Part shown: in pieces, positions 1 through 5,342 of the stretch
How positions within the stretch are numbered: the first letter of the stretch is position 1
Layout: every line of letters starts with the position of its first letter
Source: an uncultured Thermoleophilia bacterium
Lineage (GTDB): Bacteria; Actinomycetota; Thermoleophilia; UBA2241
Assembly: GCA_903921965.1 (NCBI GenBank)
Contig: CAIXSE010000747.1
Location: 1-7,021, forward strand
Reading direction: 5' to 3'
Length of the DNA stretch: 7,021 bases
Position numbers and translations under genes: made by a program
Notes under the pieces: generated by a model
Told to the model about the DNA's origin: nothing
Database searches by the model: none
The model's input: the letters and a program-made list of their open reading frames with translations, nothing else

Positions 1-1199
1 ACGAAGTCGTCGGCGCAGAACTCCTCGGGCACGTGCACGCCGGCCTCGGGGTTGCCCTTGTAGCCCTGCAGCTTGCCCTCGGCGAGCAGCTCGAGCGTGA
101 CGACCGGCGTGAACGCCGTCTGCGCGACGACGACCTGGGTGCCGTACTTCTGCACGCACTCCTGGTTGTCGGCGATCTGGTACAGGTACACCTCGCGGAC
201 CATGCCGTCCTTCTTGCCGCGCACCCAGGTGCCGGCGGCCGTCTGGCCCACGTACTTCTTGCCGATCTCGTTCGGGTCGGGGGCGGCGGCGGCGATGACG
301 TCGCGCGGCGCGACCTCGACGCCCTTCACCTTGATGGGTTCCTTCTTGTCGATGTTGATCGACTTGAAGATCTCCATGGCCTCCATGAACTCGTCGCCGA
401 GCGCGTACTTGAAGGTCGCCTTCTTGTTGCCCTTGAGCAGGTCCGCGCTGCGGCCGAGGTTGATGACTTCCTCGTGCTCGACGTGCGCGATCTCGACCTC
501 GCCGATGCCCTCGGGCAGGAAGAACTTCTCGAGCTCGGCGAACGGCTCGACCGTGTACCAGCCCCTGTCCTTCTCCCAGATGATCGCCGGCTGGGTGCAC
601 TCCTCGATGGTGGTCCAGATCGAGAAGCCGAAGGCGATGCCTTTGGCGCCGGGGATCTCGAGGTTGGAGCCGTCGCGGATGCCGATCTCCTCGATCTCGT
701 CGAAGAAGTGGTCGGCGGCGTAGCGCGCGAAGTAGTCGGCCATGCCGGGCTCGACGCCGAAGCCGGAGAGGGCGAGCTTGCCGGTCTTCTCGAACTCGGG
801 GCTGAGCGGGAACTGCCTGTCGCCGAGCTTGACGCCGGTGGGGCCGATCTTGCCTTCGGGGTGCGGCTCCGACACCGTCATGGCGGTGTCGAGGTAGTGC
901 GTGCCGGCCTTGATGGCGGCCTGCAGCAGCGTGGGGTTGAACTCGGGCGCGCAGAGGTTGCAGATGACGTCGATGTCCATGCCCCTGGCCAGCGCGGCCA
1001 CCTGCTCGGCGTCGGAGGCGTCGACCTTCTCGGCCACGAAGCGCGGGTCCTTGAGCTTGTCGGCCGCGGCCTGGGCCTTGGCGAGGTCGTAGTCCGCGAG
1101 CACCACCTTCTCGAGCCACTCGGACGAGTTCGCGCGACGCTTCGCGATCTGGGCCATCGACTCGCCGACGCCGCCGGTCCCGACGATGAGGATCTTCAT
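1..1199 (-). CDS. saccharopine dehydrogenase family NAD(P)-dependent oxidoreductase (C-terminus off the window)
   Basis: Read from an ATG at 1199 the frame stays open for 399 codons to the window edge, so the C-terminal end is missing. The protein opens MKILIVGTGGVGESMAQIAK, a Rossmann dinucleotide-binding loop (GxGGVG, residues 7-12), followed by VVLADYD, whose acidic residues fit the end of the second strand. Further on come CNLCAPEFNPTLLQAAIKAG, ALSGFGVEPGMADYFARYAA and FSIWTTIEEC. This layout matches saccharopine dehydrogenase-like proteins that are frequent in actinobacteria: an N-terminal NAD(P) domain and a C-terminal catalytic/dimer domain, usually slightly over 400 residues, so only a short tail should be missing. 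The family includes saccharopine, lysine and carboxynorspermidine dehydrogenases, and the substrate cannot be chosen from sequence alone. Two Shine-Dalgarno-like stretches precede the ATG: GGAG at 1209-1206 (spacing 6) and AAGGAG at 1216-1211 (spacing 11). A 209-base gap with a possible promoter separates it from the upstream gene, so it is probably its own transcription unit. The frame checked intact at several points. Sure of family, not of substrate. Confidence 0.88.
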   Translation of the reverse strand, partial: MKILIVGTGGVGESMAQIAKRRANSSEWLEKVVLADYDLAKAQAAADKLKDPRFVAEKVDASDAEQVAALARGMDIDVICNLCAPEFNPTLLQAAIKAGTHYLDTAMTVSEPHPEGKIGPTGVKLGDRQFPLSPEFEKTGKLALSGFGVEPGMADYFARYAADHFFDEIEEIGIRDGSNLEIPGAKGIAFGFSIWTTIEECTQPAIIWEKDRGWYTVEPFAELEKFFLPEGIGEVEIAHVEHEEVINLGRSADLLKGNKKATFKYALGDEFMEAMEIFKSINIDKKEPIKVKGVEVAPRDVIAAAAPDPNEIGKKYVGQTAAGTWVRGKKDGMVREVYLYQIADNQECVQKYGTQVVVAQTAFTPVVTLELLAEGKLQGYKGNPEAGVHVPEEFCADDF

Positions 1200-1310
1200 G
1201 GTGAGCTCCACTCCTTGGCGCCCCGTGGACTAGCCGCGGAGGAGCTTTCGCGTGCCCGGCGCTGGGAACACGGAAGCGGCAGACTCCCTCCACAGCCGCT
1301 GGTGAGGCAT
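1200..1310 (-). promoter_or_regulatory. structured leader upstream of the dehydrogenase gene
   Basis: This is the presumed 5' untranslated leader of the dehydrogenase gene, about 105 bases if transcription starts just below 1311. Three pairings are visible. AGCGGC (1275-1280) pairs with GCCGCT (1295-1300) around a 14-base loop. A longer imperfect hairpin spans 1244-1277, with GCTT/AAGC, CGTG/CACG and CCC/GGG pairs. GGAGCT (1241-1246) is the exact complement of AGCTCC (1204-1209), which on the mRNA contains the GGAG nearest the start codon. The first two overlap at 1275-1277 and so exclude each other. No known riboswitch class is recognised. Function as a regulatory leader is inference. Confidence 0.3.
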
Positions 1311-1345
1311 ATTGTACAATTTTACGACGGGAATTCCAGTGACAA
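1311..1345 (-). promoter_or_regulatory. candidate promoter/operator for the dehydrogenase gene
   Basis: An AT-rich island stands out in otherwise GC-rich DNA. On the minus strand TTGTCA (1345-1340) resembles a -35 box. TAAAAT (1324-1319) resembles a -10 box but only 15 bases away, which is short; TACAAT (1316-1311) is another -10-like hexamer but 23 bases away, which is too long. The island also contains a perfect 10-base palindrome ATTGTACAAT (1311-1320) and the 8-base palindrome GGAATTCC (1330-1337), either of which could be an operator half or whole site. The position, 112 bases or more before the ATG at 1199, fits a promoter. The exact boxes are uncertain. Confidence 0.4.
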
Positions 1346-1367
1346 CTTTTCTGTCGCTGAAGTTCTT

Positions 1368-1399
1368 GGCGGCCGCGGTCAAGCGGCGTGCCGGCCGCC
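1368..1399 (-). terminator. GC-rich hairpin after the second PAS gene
   Basis: GGCGGCCG (1368-1375) and CGGCCGCC (1392-1399) are perfect 8-base inverted arms around a 16-base loop. The right arm lies 9 bases past the stop codon at 1411-1409 in the direction of transcription. No T tract follows on the minus strand, so it would be a hairpin-only terminator or RNA 3'-end stabiliser. GC-rich DNA makes chance arms easy, so confidence is low. Confidence 0.3.
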
Positions 1400-1408
1400 G
1401 GCGCCGGA

Positions 1409-2221
1409 TCAGGCCCGGGCCTGCACGCGGCCGACCAGGTCGAGGGCGGTCACGCCGTCGCCGATGACGGCCTCCATCTGCCACACCACCTCGGTGCAGC
1501 GGTCGGCCGCGAGGCGGGCGCGCATCTCGCCGCTGAACGGCGCCTTCCGCGCCTCGGCGAGCGCCTCGGCCGCGCCGGCGCGGTCGTCCACGCACACGCG
1601 TGAGAGGAAGGGGCGCCCGACCAGCTCCGCCTCGCGGGCGCCCACCGCCCGGCAGAACGACGGGCTCACGAAGCTCATCGACCCGGCGCGGTCGACCTCG
1701 ACCACGTAGTCGGTCTGCACGCCGGCCAGCAGGTCGACCCCCTTGCGCAGGCGGCAGACCTCGTCCTGGTCCACCACGTCGAGGTCGGGCTTGGAGACGA
1801 AGAGCACGTAACCCGCCGGCTCGGGCTCGCCGGGCCGGGAGATCGGGCCGAGCGAGACGCGGGACCACACCGGCGTGCCGCCGGCGCCCGCGATCCTCTC
1901 CTCGAACACCAGGGTGCCGGGGCGGAAGAGGAGGTCGCGGCGCGGCCACGCCGGCATGAACGCCTCCCATTCCTTCTCGAGGTAGTCGTCCGGCTCACCA
2001 CCGAGCAGGGCGAGCAGCGCGGCGTTCACGGCCACCGTGCGGCCGCCGCCGGTGACGATGGCGGCCGGCTGCTGGAGCGGGACGTTGGAGAGCACGTCGA
2101 AGACGATCTCCCCGCGGCGCCGCAGCTCGGCGGGGATCCGCTCCGCCATGAAGTACTCGCCCTCGCGCCCGCCGGCCGCGGCCGGGCGCTCCCCCCGCCG
2201 TGTCGTCCGCATCTGCATCAT
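1409..2221 (-). CDS. tandem PAS-domain protein without output domain (shorter paralog)
   Basis: A 270-residue soluble protein with two PAS-type sensory domains. PAS1 is about residues 40-145 (core VNAALLALLGGEPDDYLEKEW, then WSRVSLGP and AGYVLFVSKPD). PAS2 is about 168-266 (QTDYVVEVDRAGSMSFVSPSFC, GRPFLSR, SGEMRARLA, ALDLVGRV). A charged linker with EVCRLRKGVDLL joins them and may be helical. The chain ends straight after PAS2: no kinase, GGDEF/EAL, methyl-acceptor or DNA-binding domain is present, and there is no membrane segment. It is a clear paralog of the upstream gene; by hand count about 50 of 70 residues match in the first part of PAS2. I chose the first ATG of an ATGATG pair at 2221 because it places VFDVL at residues 40-44, almost exactly where the paralog has VFEVL (41-45). 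An ATG at 2149 would give 246 residues and is possible; neither start has a strong ribosome site. Ligand and partner are unknown. Confidence 0.8.
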   Translation of the reverse strand: MMQMRTTRRGERPAAAGGREGEYFMAERIPAELRRRGEIVFDVLSNVPLQQPAAIVTGGGRTVAVNAALLALLGGEPDDYLEKEWEAFMPAWPRRDLLFRPGTLVFEERIAGAGGTPVWSRVSLGPISRPGEPEPAGYVLFVSKPDLDVVDQDEVCRLRKGVDLLAGVQTDYVVEVDRAGSMSFVSPSFCRAVGAREAELVGRPFLSRVCVDDRAGAAEALAEARKAPFSGEMRARLAADRCTEVVWQMEAVIGDGVTALDLVGRVQARA

Positions 2222-2342
2222 CGTCCCGCCCCCCCGATGTGGTCCTGTGCTGTTCCAAGCGTCGGGCTTTCGTGGGCGCGGCACGATGGTACGCACGTCT
2301 AGGTGCAGGGGGAACGTGCGTCTAGAGGAGCGGGGACGGGGG
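2222..2342 (-). promoter_or_regulatory. gap between the PAS genes with inverted and direct repeats
   Basis: This 121-base gap holds no gene. It contains the inverted repeat ACGCACGT (2291-2298) / ACGTGCGT (2314-2321) with a 15-base loop. It also has a direct repeat CGTCTAG at 2296-2302 and 2319-2325, start to start 23 bases, close to two helical turns. The overlapping 9-mer GTCTAGAGG (2320-2328 on the plus strand) recurs before the other PAS gene. The arrangement fits a regulator-binding site upstream of the downstream PAS gene, or an RNA hairpin after the upstream one; no T tract follows. No convincing -35/-10 pair is visible. Confidence 0.35.
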
Positions 2343-3416
2343 TCAGGCGCCGGGCGGCAGGAGCCAGCCGACCGCCCCCTCGATGGTGTCGCCCTGGAGC
2401 ACGTTGTACACCACACACTCCGCACCGGCGGCGGCGCCGACGGCCCGCGCCAGCGCCATGAGCGAGGCGCGGTCGCCCGGCACCACCGCGTCGAGGCGGT
2501 CGCGGATCTCCGCGAGGCGCGGGTCCAGGGGCGCGGGGGCCGGCTGCCCGGGGTCGGGTGCGCTGCGCGCCAGCGGCGCGACGAAACGCGCCGGGGCGCT
2601 CGGCGCGCCGTCCACCCTGCCGACCAGGTCGAGGCCCGAGTACCCGGGTCCCACCACCGTGTCCACGTGCCACGAGACCGTGGCGCCCGGCTCCACGGCC
2701 AGGCGGGCGCGCATCTCGCCGCAGAAGGGCGGCCGCCGCGACGTGGCCAGGGCCGCGTGGGCGACCGCCCGGTCCTCGGCGCACAGGCGGGAGAGGAAGG
2801 GGCGGCCCAGCAGCTCGCTCTCGGCCGCCCCCACGGCCCGGCAGAACGACGGGCTCACGAACCTCATGAGGCCCTCTTCGTCGATCTCCACCACGTAGTC
2901 GGACTGGAGCTCGGCCAGCAGCTGCAGGCTCTTGCGCAGACGGCGCACCTCGTGGTGGTCGATGGTGTCGGCGTCGGGGCTCGAGATGAACAGCACGTAG
3001 GCGACCGGCCGCTCCTCCCCGCGCCGCTTGATCGGTCCGAGCGAGACGCGGACCCAGCGGCGGCTGCCGTCGCGGAGCGCGATGTAGTCCTCGAACTCCT
3101 GCACGCCCTCCCGGCGGAAGTTGCGCGCGCGTTCGGTCCACGAGGGCATGACCTGGATCCAGTGCCGGCCGACGAGGCCGGCGGCCTCGCCGCCGACGAG
3201 GCCGAGAAGGGCCGCGTTGAACGCCATCGTCACGCAGACGTCGGAGACCACGGCCACCGCCTGGCACAGCGGCAGGTGGGAGAGGACCTCGAAGACCACG
3301 TCGATGCGCTGCGAGACCTCGAACGGCACGTGCGGCACCATCCAGTAGGCCTTCCCGAGGCCGTCGGGACGGGGCCCGGTGTCCTCCATCAGCATGCTCG
3401 CCCAGTCTGTCTTCAC
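2343..3416 (-). CDS. tandem PAS-domain protein with truncated GAF-like C-terminus (longer paralog)
   Basis: A 357-residue soluble protein starting at a GTG (3416), with a weak purine-rich stretch (GAGAAGAGAC) just upstream. PAS1 is about residues 41-148 (VFEVLSHLPL, FNAALLGLVGGEAAGLVGRHW, WVRVSLGP, AYVLFISSPD). A linker rich in charged residues (EVRRLRKSLQLL) leads to PAS2, about 170-275 (QSDYVVEIDEEGLMRFVSPSFC, GRPFLSRLC, CGEMRARLA, LDLVGRV). A proline/alanine-rich spacer (about 276-310) follows. The last 45-odd residues, including LMALARAVGAAAGAECVVYN and GDTIEGAVGWLLPPGA, resemble the opening of a GAF domain, which then stops. No transmitter domain is present. The gene is the parent or sister of the next gene and carries the same cysteines in SPSFC and after GRPFLSR. 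It probably senses a small molecule or redox state and acts through a partner not seen here; that role is inferred. Internal ATGs at 3395 and 3389 are less likely starts. Confidence 0.82.
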   Translation of the reverse strand: MKTDWASMLMEDTGPRPDGLGKAYWMVPHVPFEVSQRIDVVFEVLSHLPLCQAVAVVSDVCVTMAFNAALLGLVGGEAAGLVGRHWIQVMPSWTERARNFRREGVQEFEDYIALRDGSRRWVRVSLGPIKRRGEERPVAYVLFISSPDADTIDHHEVRRLRKSLQLLAELQSDYVVEIDEEGLMRFVSPSFCRAVGAAESELLGRPFLSRLCAEDRAVAHAALATSRRPPFCGEMRARLAVEPGATVSWHVDTVVGPGYSGLDLVGRVDGAPSAPARFVAPLARSAPDPGQPAPAPLDPRLAEIRDRLDAVVPGDRASLMALARAVGAAAGAECVVYNVLQGDTIEGAVGWLLPPGA

Positions 3417-3456
3417 GGCGGTCTCTTCTCGGGACGAAGGTGTTCGTTGCCGCGAG

Positions 3457-3483
3457 TGTCGGCCGCGCGTGGAGCGCCCGACA
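3457..3483 (-). terminator. hairpin between kinase-like gene and first PAS gene
   Basis: TGTCGG (3457-3462) pairs with CCGACA (3478-3483), and inside it GCGC (3465-3468) pairs with GCGC (3474-3477) around a 5-base loop, leaving a two-base bulge at 3463-3464. The structure starts 12 bases beyond the stop codon at 3498-3496. No T tract follows, so it could be a U-less terminator or part of the leader of the PAS gene that begins at 3416. It occupies much of the 79-base gap. Confidence 0.35.
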
Positions 3484-3487
3484 TGGG

Positions 3488-3502
3488 ACAGATGTCTAGA
3501 GG
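3488..3502 (-). promoter_or_regulatory. CCTCTAGAC motif upstream of the first PAS gene
   Basis: The 9-mer CCTCTAGAC (3502-3494) includes the TAG stop codon of the kinase-like gene and lies 78 bases before the GTG of the first PAS gene. The identical 9-mer is at 2328-2320, 99 bases before the start of the second PAS gene. In both places it is followed, after a few differing bases, by TTCC or TCCC. CTAG is rare in this window, which makes the match less likely by chance. Treating it as a shared binding site is inference. Confidence 0.25.
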
Positions 3503-4704
3503 CCCACCTTGTACATCGTGCGCTCGCCGAGGCCGGTGACGACCTTGGCGTAGCCGCACAGCTCGGCGTCCAGCTCGGGGTCGCCGGTGTCGACGAGGAG
3601 CGGGCGGCCCTCGAGCGAGAGCAGCTTCGTCTGCGTGGCGATCACCGTGACGTTGCCCGGCCCGGCGCGGCGGATGACGGCCGGGCTGATCTGCTGGTTG
3701 CCGCGGCCGAAGATGTGGCCCTGGCCGCCGATCACGGTGACGACGATGCGCGCCGCCGGAGCGGCGTCGAGCAGCTCCAGGAGCTGCTCCTCGGTGAGGT
3801 CGGCGCCGGCGAGCTCGCCGGCGCGTACGGCGTCGACGCCGAGGAGCGTCTTGGGCAGGCCGAGGCGTTCCATCACCGTGCGCGTCGTGGTGCCCGGTCC
3901 GAGGATGTACATCGTGTCCGGCTCCATGCCGCGGACCACGTCCTCGGCGACGTCGTTGAGGGCGCGCTCCTCGCCGGCCACGCCGCCGGCTTTGGCGCTC
4001 TGCGTGAGGCCGCGGGCGTAGGGCACGGTCATGTACCCGTACAGGTGCGCCGAGACGCGGTCGTGGCGGAAGGCGTCCTCGTCGATGTCCATGACCTCGC
4101 CCTCGCGGAGCCGCACGGCGGCGGGGCGGTCGTGCAGGTAGAGAGCGACGACGTCGCCGGCCGCGGCCGGCGACGTGGCGTACACGGCCGAGTGGATCTT
4201 GACGCCGGCCGGCACGCCGATGACGGGGACGGCGTCGCCGACGGCGGCACAGATGGTGCGCGCGGTGCCGTCGCCGCCGGCGAACAGGATGAGGTCGACG
4301 CCGGCGGCGAGCAGGCCGCGCGCGGCAAGCTCCGTGTCGCCGGCCGTGGTGAACACGAAGTCGGCGCAGTGGATGGCGGGCGGCGCCCCGGGCACGCGCT
4401 CGAGCTCGCTGGCCACGTACGACCGCCGGCCCTCGAAGGACCCGAGCACGCGCGGCTCGAAGCCGGCGGCGCGCGCCTCGTCCTCGCCCATCTCGCCGGG
4501 CCAGGTCACGATCTCGATGTGGTCGCGCAGGCGCGCGAGGCGCTCGAGCGCCAGCCCCGCGCGCCGCGGCGCGTCGCGCACCGCGCCCCGCTCGAGCGCC
4601 GCGCGCAGCACCTCGGCGCCGTCGCTCCCCTTGAGGCCGACGCGGCCGCCCACTCCGGCGACGGGGTTGACGACGAGGCCGAGCCTCTTGCGGCTCACGG
4701 GCAC
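3496..4704 (-). CDS. ATP-NAD kinase-like protein (COG3199/AcoX type)
   Basis: A 402-residue protein beginning VPVSRKRLGLVVNPVAGVGG and related to the NAD kinase/diacylglycerol kinase superfamily. The N-terminal strand and NPVAGVGG loop (about residues 9-20) are followed by the diagnostic nucleotide site LFAGGDGTAR (140-149) and VIGVPAGVKIHSAVYA (161-176), which in the family form the nucleotide and substrate pocket. The C-terminal half holds YILGPGTTTRTVMERLGLPKTLLGVDA and VTVIGGQGHIFGRGNQQISP, typical of the long COG3199 branch rather than the shorter housekeeping NAD kinase NadK. Members are annotated as predicted polyphosphate- or ATP-dependent NAD kinases or as AcoX; the true substrate is poorly established, so NAD(P) synthesis is only a possibility. 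I take the GTG at 4704, 7 bases after the preceding gene's stop, with GGAAGTGA before it. A further start at 4752 would add a low-complexity segment inside the neighbour and is unlikely; GTG 4698 is also possible. It is very probably co-transcribed with the small membrane protein. Confidence 0.85.
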   Translation of the reverse strand: MPVSRKRLGLVVNPVAGVGGRVGLKGSDGAEVLRAALERGAVRDAPRRAGLALERLARLRDHIEIVTWPGEMGEDEARAAGFEPRVLGSFEGRRSYVASELERVPGAPPAIHCADFVFTTAGDTELAARGLLAAGVDLILFAGGDGTARTICAAVGDAVPVIGVPAGVKIHSAVYATSPAAAGDVVALYLHDRPAAVRLREGEVMDIDEDAFRHDRVSAHLYGYMTVPYARGLTQSAKAGGVAGEERALNDVAEDVVRGMEPDTMYILGPGTTTRTVMERLGLPKTLLGVDAVRAGELAGADLTEEQLLELLDAAPAARIVVTVIGGQGHIFGRGNQQISPAVIRRAGPGNVTVIATQTKLLSLEGRPLLVDTGDPELDAELCGYAKVVTGLGERTMYKVGL

Positions 4705-4711
4705 GCCGCGT

Positions 4712-5206
4712 TCACTTCCGCTTCTTGCCCCCGCGCCGCTGCCGCGCCGCACCCTGCGACCCCGCGCGGGCCGCGCCCTGAGCGCTGCGTCCCGAGGAAC
4801 CGCTGCGGCCCGAGGCCGGGGCGCCGGTCGCCGGCCGCCACGAGACGAAGAGGTACACGAACATCGACGGCGCCAGCACGAGGACGGGCGCCGTGGTCCG
4901 CGCCAGGAAGCTGCTGCCGAGCGCGGCCAGCACCATGACGAAGACCGCCAGCCGGAGCAGCTTCACCCGGTGCGGCGGCATCTTGCGGCCCCGCACCCAG
5001 AGGTCCACCGCGTCCCAGCCCATGCCGGCGACGGCCGCGACCGCGGCCGCGGTGGAGAACAGCAGGGCGCCCTGCTGCACGGTCGCGACGCCCTTGCCGG
5101 CGAACGTGACGAGGAACGCCACGAGCACGGCGAGCGTGACCATGTAGAGGGTCAGCCCCGCGGCCTGGACGAAACGGAGGGTCGGCTTTGCTGGTTGGGG
5201 GGGCAC
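4712..5206 (-). CDS. small four-helix membrane protein of unknown function with basic tail
   Basis: A 164-residue protein read from GTG 5206, chosen because AAAGG sits 6 bases upstream and the only later start (ATG at residue 22) falls inside the first membrane helix. Hydrophobic segments are visible at about residues 14-36 (GLTLYMVTLAVLVAFLVTFAG), 44-63, 83-102 (LLRLAVFVMVLAALGSSFLA) and 105-123 (VLVLAPSMFVYLFVSW). The positively charged loop between the second and third helices (VRGRKMPPHRVK) and the tail from about 124, rich in Gly, Ala, Ser, Arg and ending GGKKRK, suggest that loop and the C-terminus are cytoplasmic. I do not recognise the family. It lies 7 bases before the kinase-like gene, so the two are likely one operon, and a membrane anchor or transport-related role for that pathway is conceivable but unproven. 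A perfect hairpin just upstream separates it from gcvPB. Confidence 0.7.
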   Translation of the reverse strand: MPPQPAKPTLRFVQAAGLTLYMVTLAVLVAFLVTFAGKGVATVQQGALLFSTAAAVAAVAGMGWDAVDLWVRGRKMPPHRVKLLRLAVFVMVLAALGSSFLARTTAPVLVLAPSMFVYLFVSWRPATGAPASGRSGSSGRSAQGAARAGSQGAARQRRGGKKRK

Positions 5207-5248
5207 GCTGCGCCTTTCGTCGTCGACTTCCCGGCGGGCCTGAGGACG

Positions 5249-5283
5249 AGGCGCGGGGGACGCCGGCGGCGTCCCCCGCGCCT
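5249..5283 (-). terminator. perfect 17-bp inverted repeat after gcvPB
   Basis: AGGCGCGGGGGACGCCG (5249-5265) and its exact complement CGGCGTCCCCCGCGCCT (5267-5283) flank a single G at 5266. In RNA the innermost pairs would open to form a small loop on a very stable GC stem. It begins 59 bases after the gcvPB stop and ends 42 bases before the GTG of the next gene. No T tract follows on either strand, so if it terminates transcription it does so as the U-less hairpin type proposed for GC-rich actinobacteria. The rest of the 5207-5342 gap is GC-rich, with a short GAGC repeat near 5300 and no visible promoter. Confidence 0.55.
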
Positions 5284-5342
5284 GGGCGGGCGGCAGAGCG
5301 AGCGAGCGCCGGACCGCCCGGCACCGCCCGCCGCCCGTCGGG

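Noticed and set aside
1200..1310. Lysine or glycine riboswitch before the dehydrogenase gene
   Set aside because: The leader is shorter than a lysine riboswitch and I see none of the conserved core sequences of either class; only generic pairings are supported.
1230..1400. Minus-strand open frame running through the 1200-1408 gap
   Set aside because: It is the tail of a frame that shadows the PAS gene; the codons in the gap lack the GC-rich third positions of real genes here, and the segment overlaps promoter-like sequence.
33..1709. Long plus-strand open frame of 558 codons
   Set aside because: It lies antisense to the dehydrogenase and the PAS gene, has repetitive Leu/Ala/Gly/Asp composition typical of antisense frames in GC-rich DNA, and shows no domain; the minus strand has recognisable proteins there.
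2222..2425. Upstream extension of the second PAS gene to an ATG at 2425
   Set aside because: The extra residues overlap the end of the other PAS gene in another frame, cross the repeat region and have no counterpart in the paralog, whose N-terminus aligns with a start at 2221.
2037..4938. Long plus-strand open frames (2037-3539 and 3379-4938)
   Set aside because: Both are antisense to the PAS and kinase-like genes, low in complexity and without motifs; they are by-products of GC bias.
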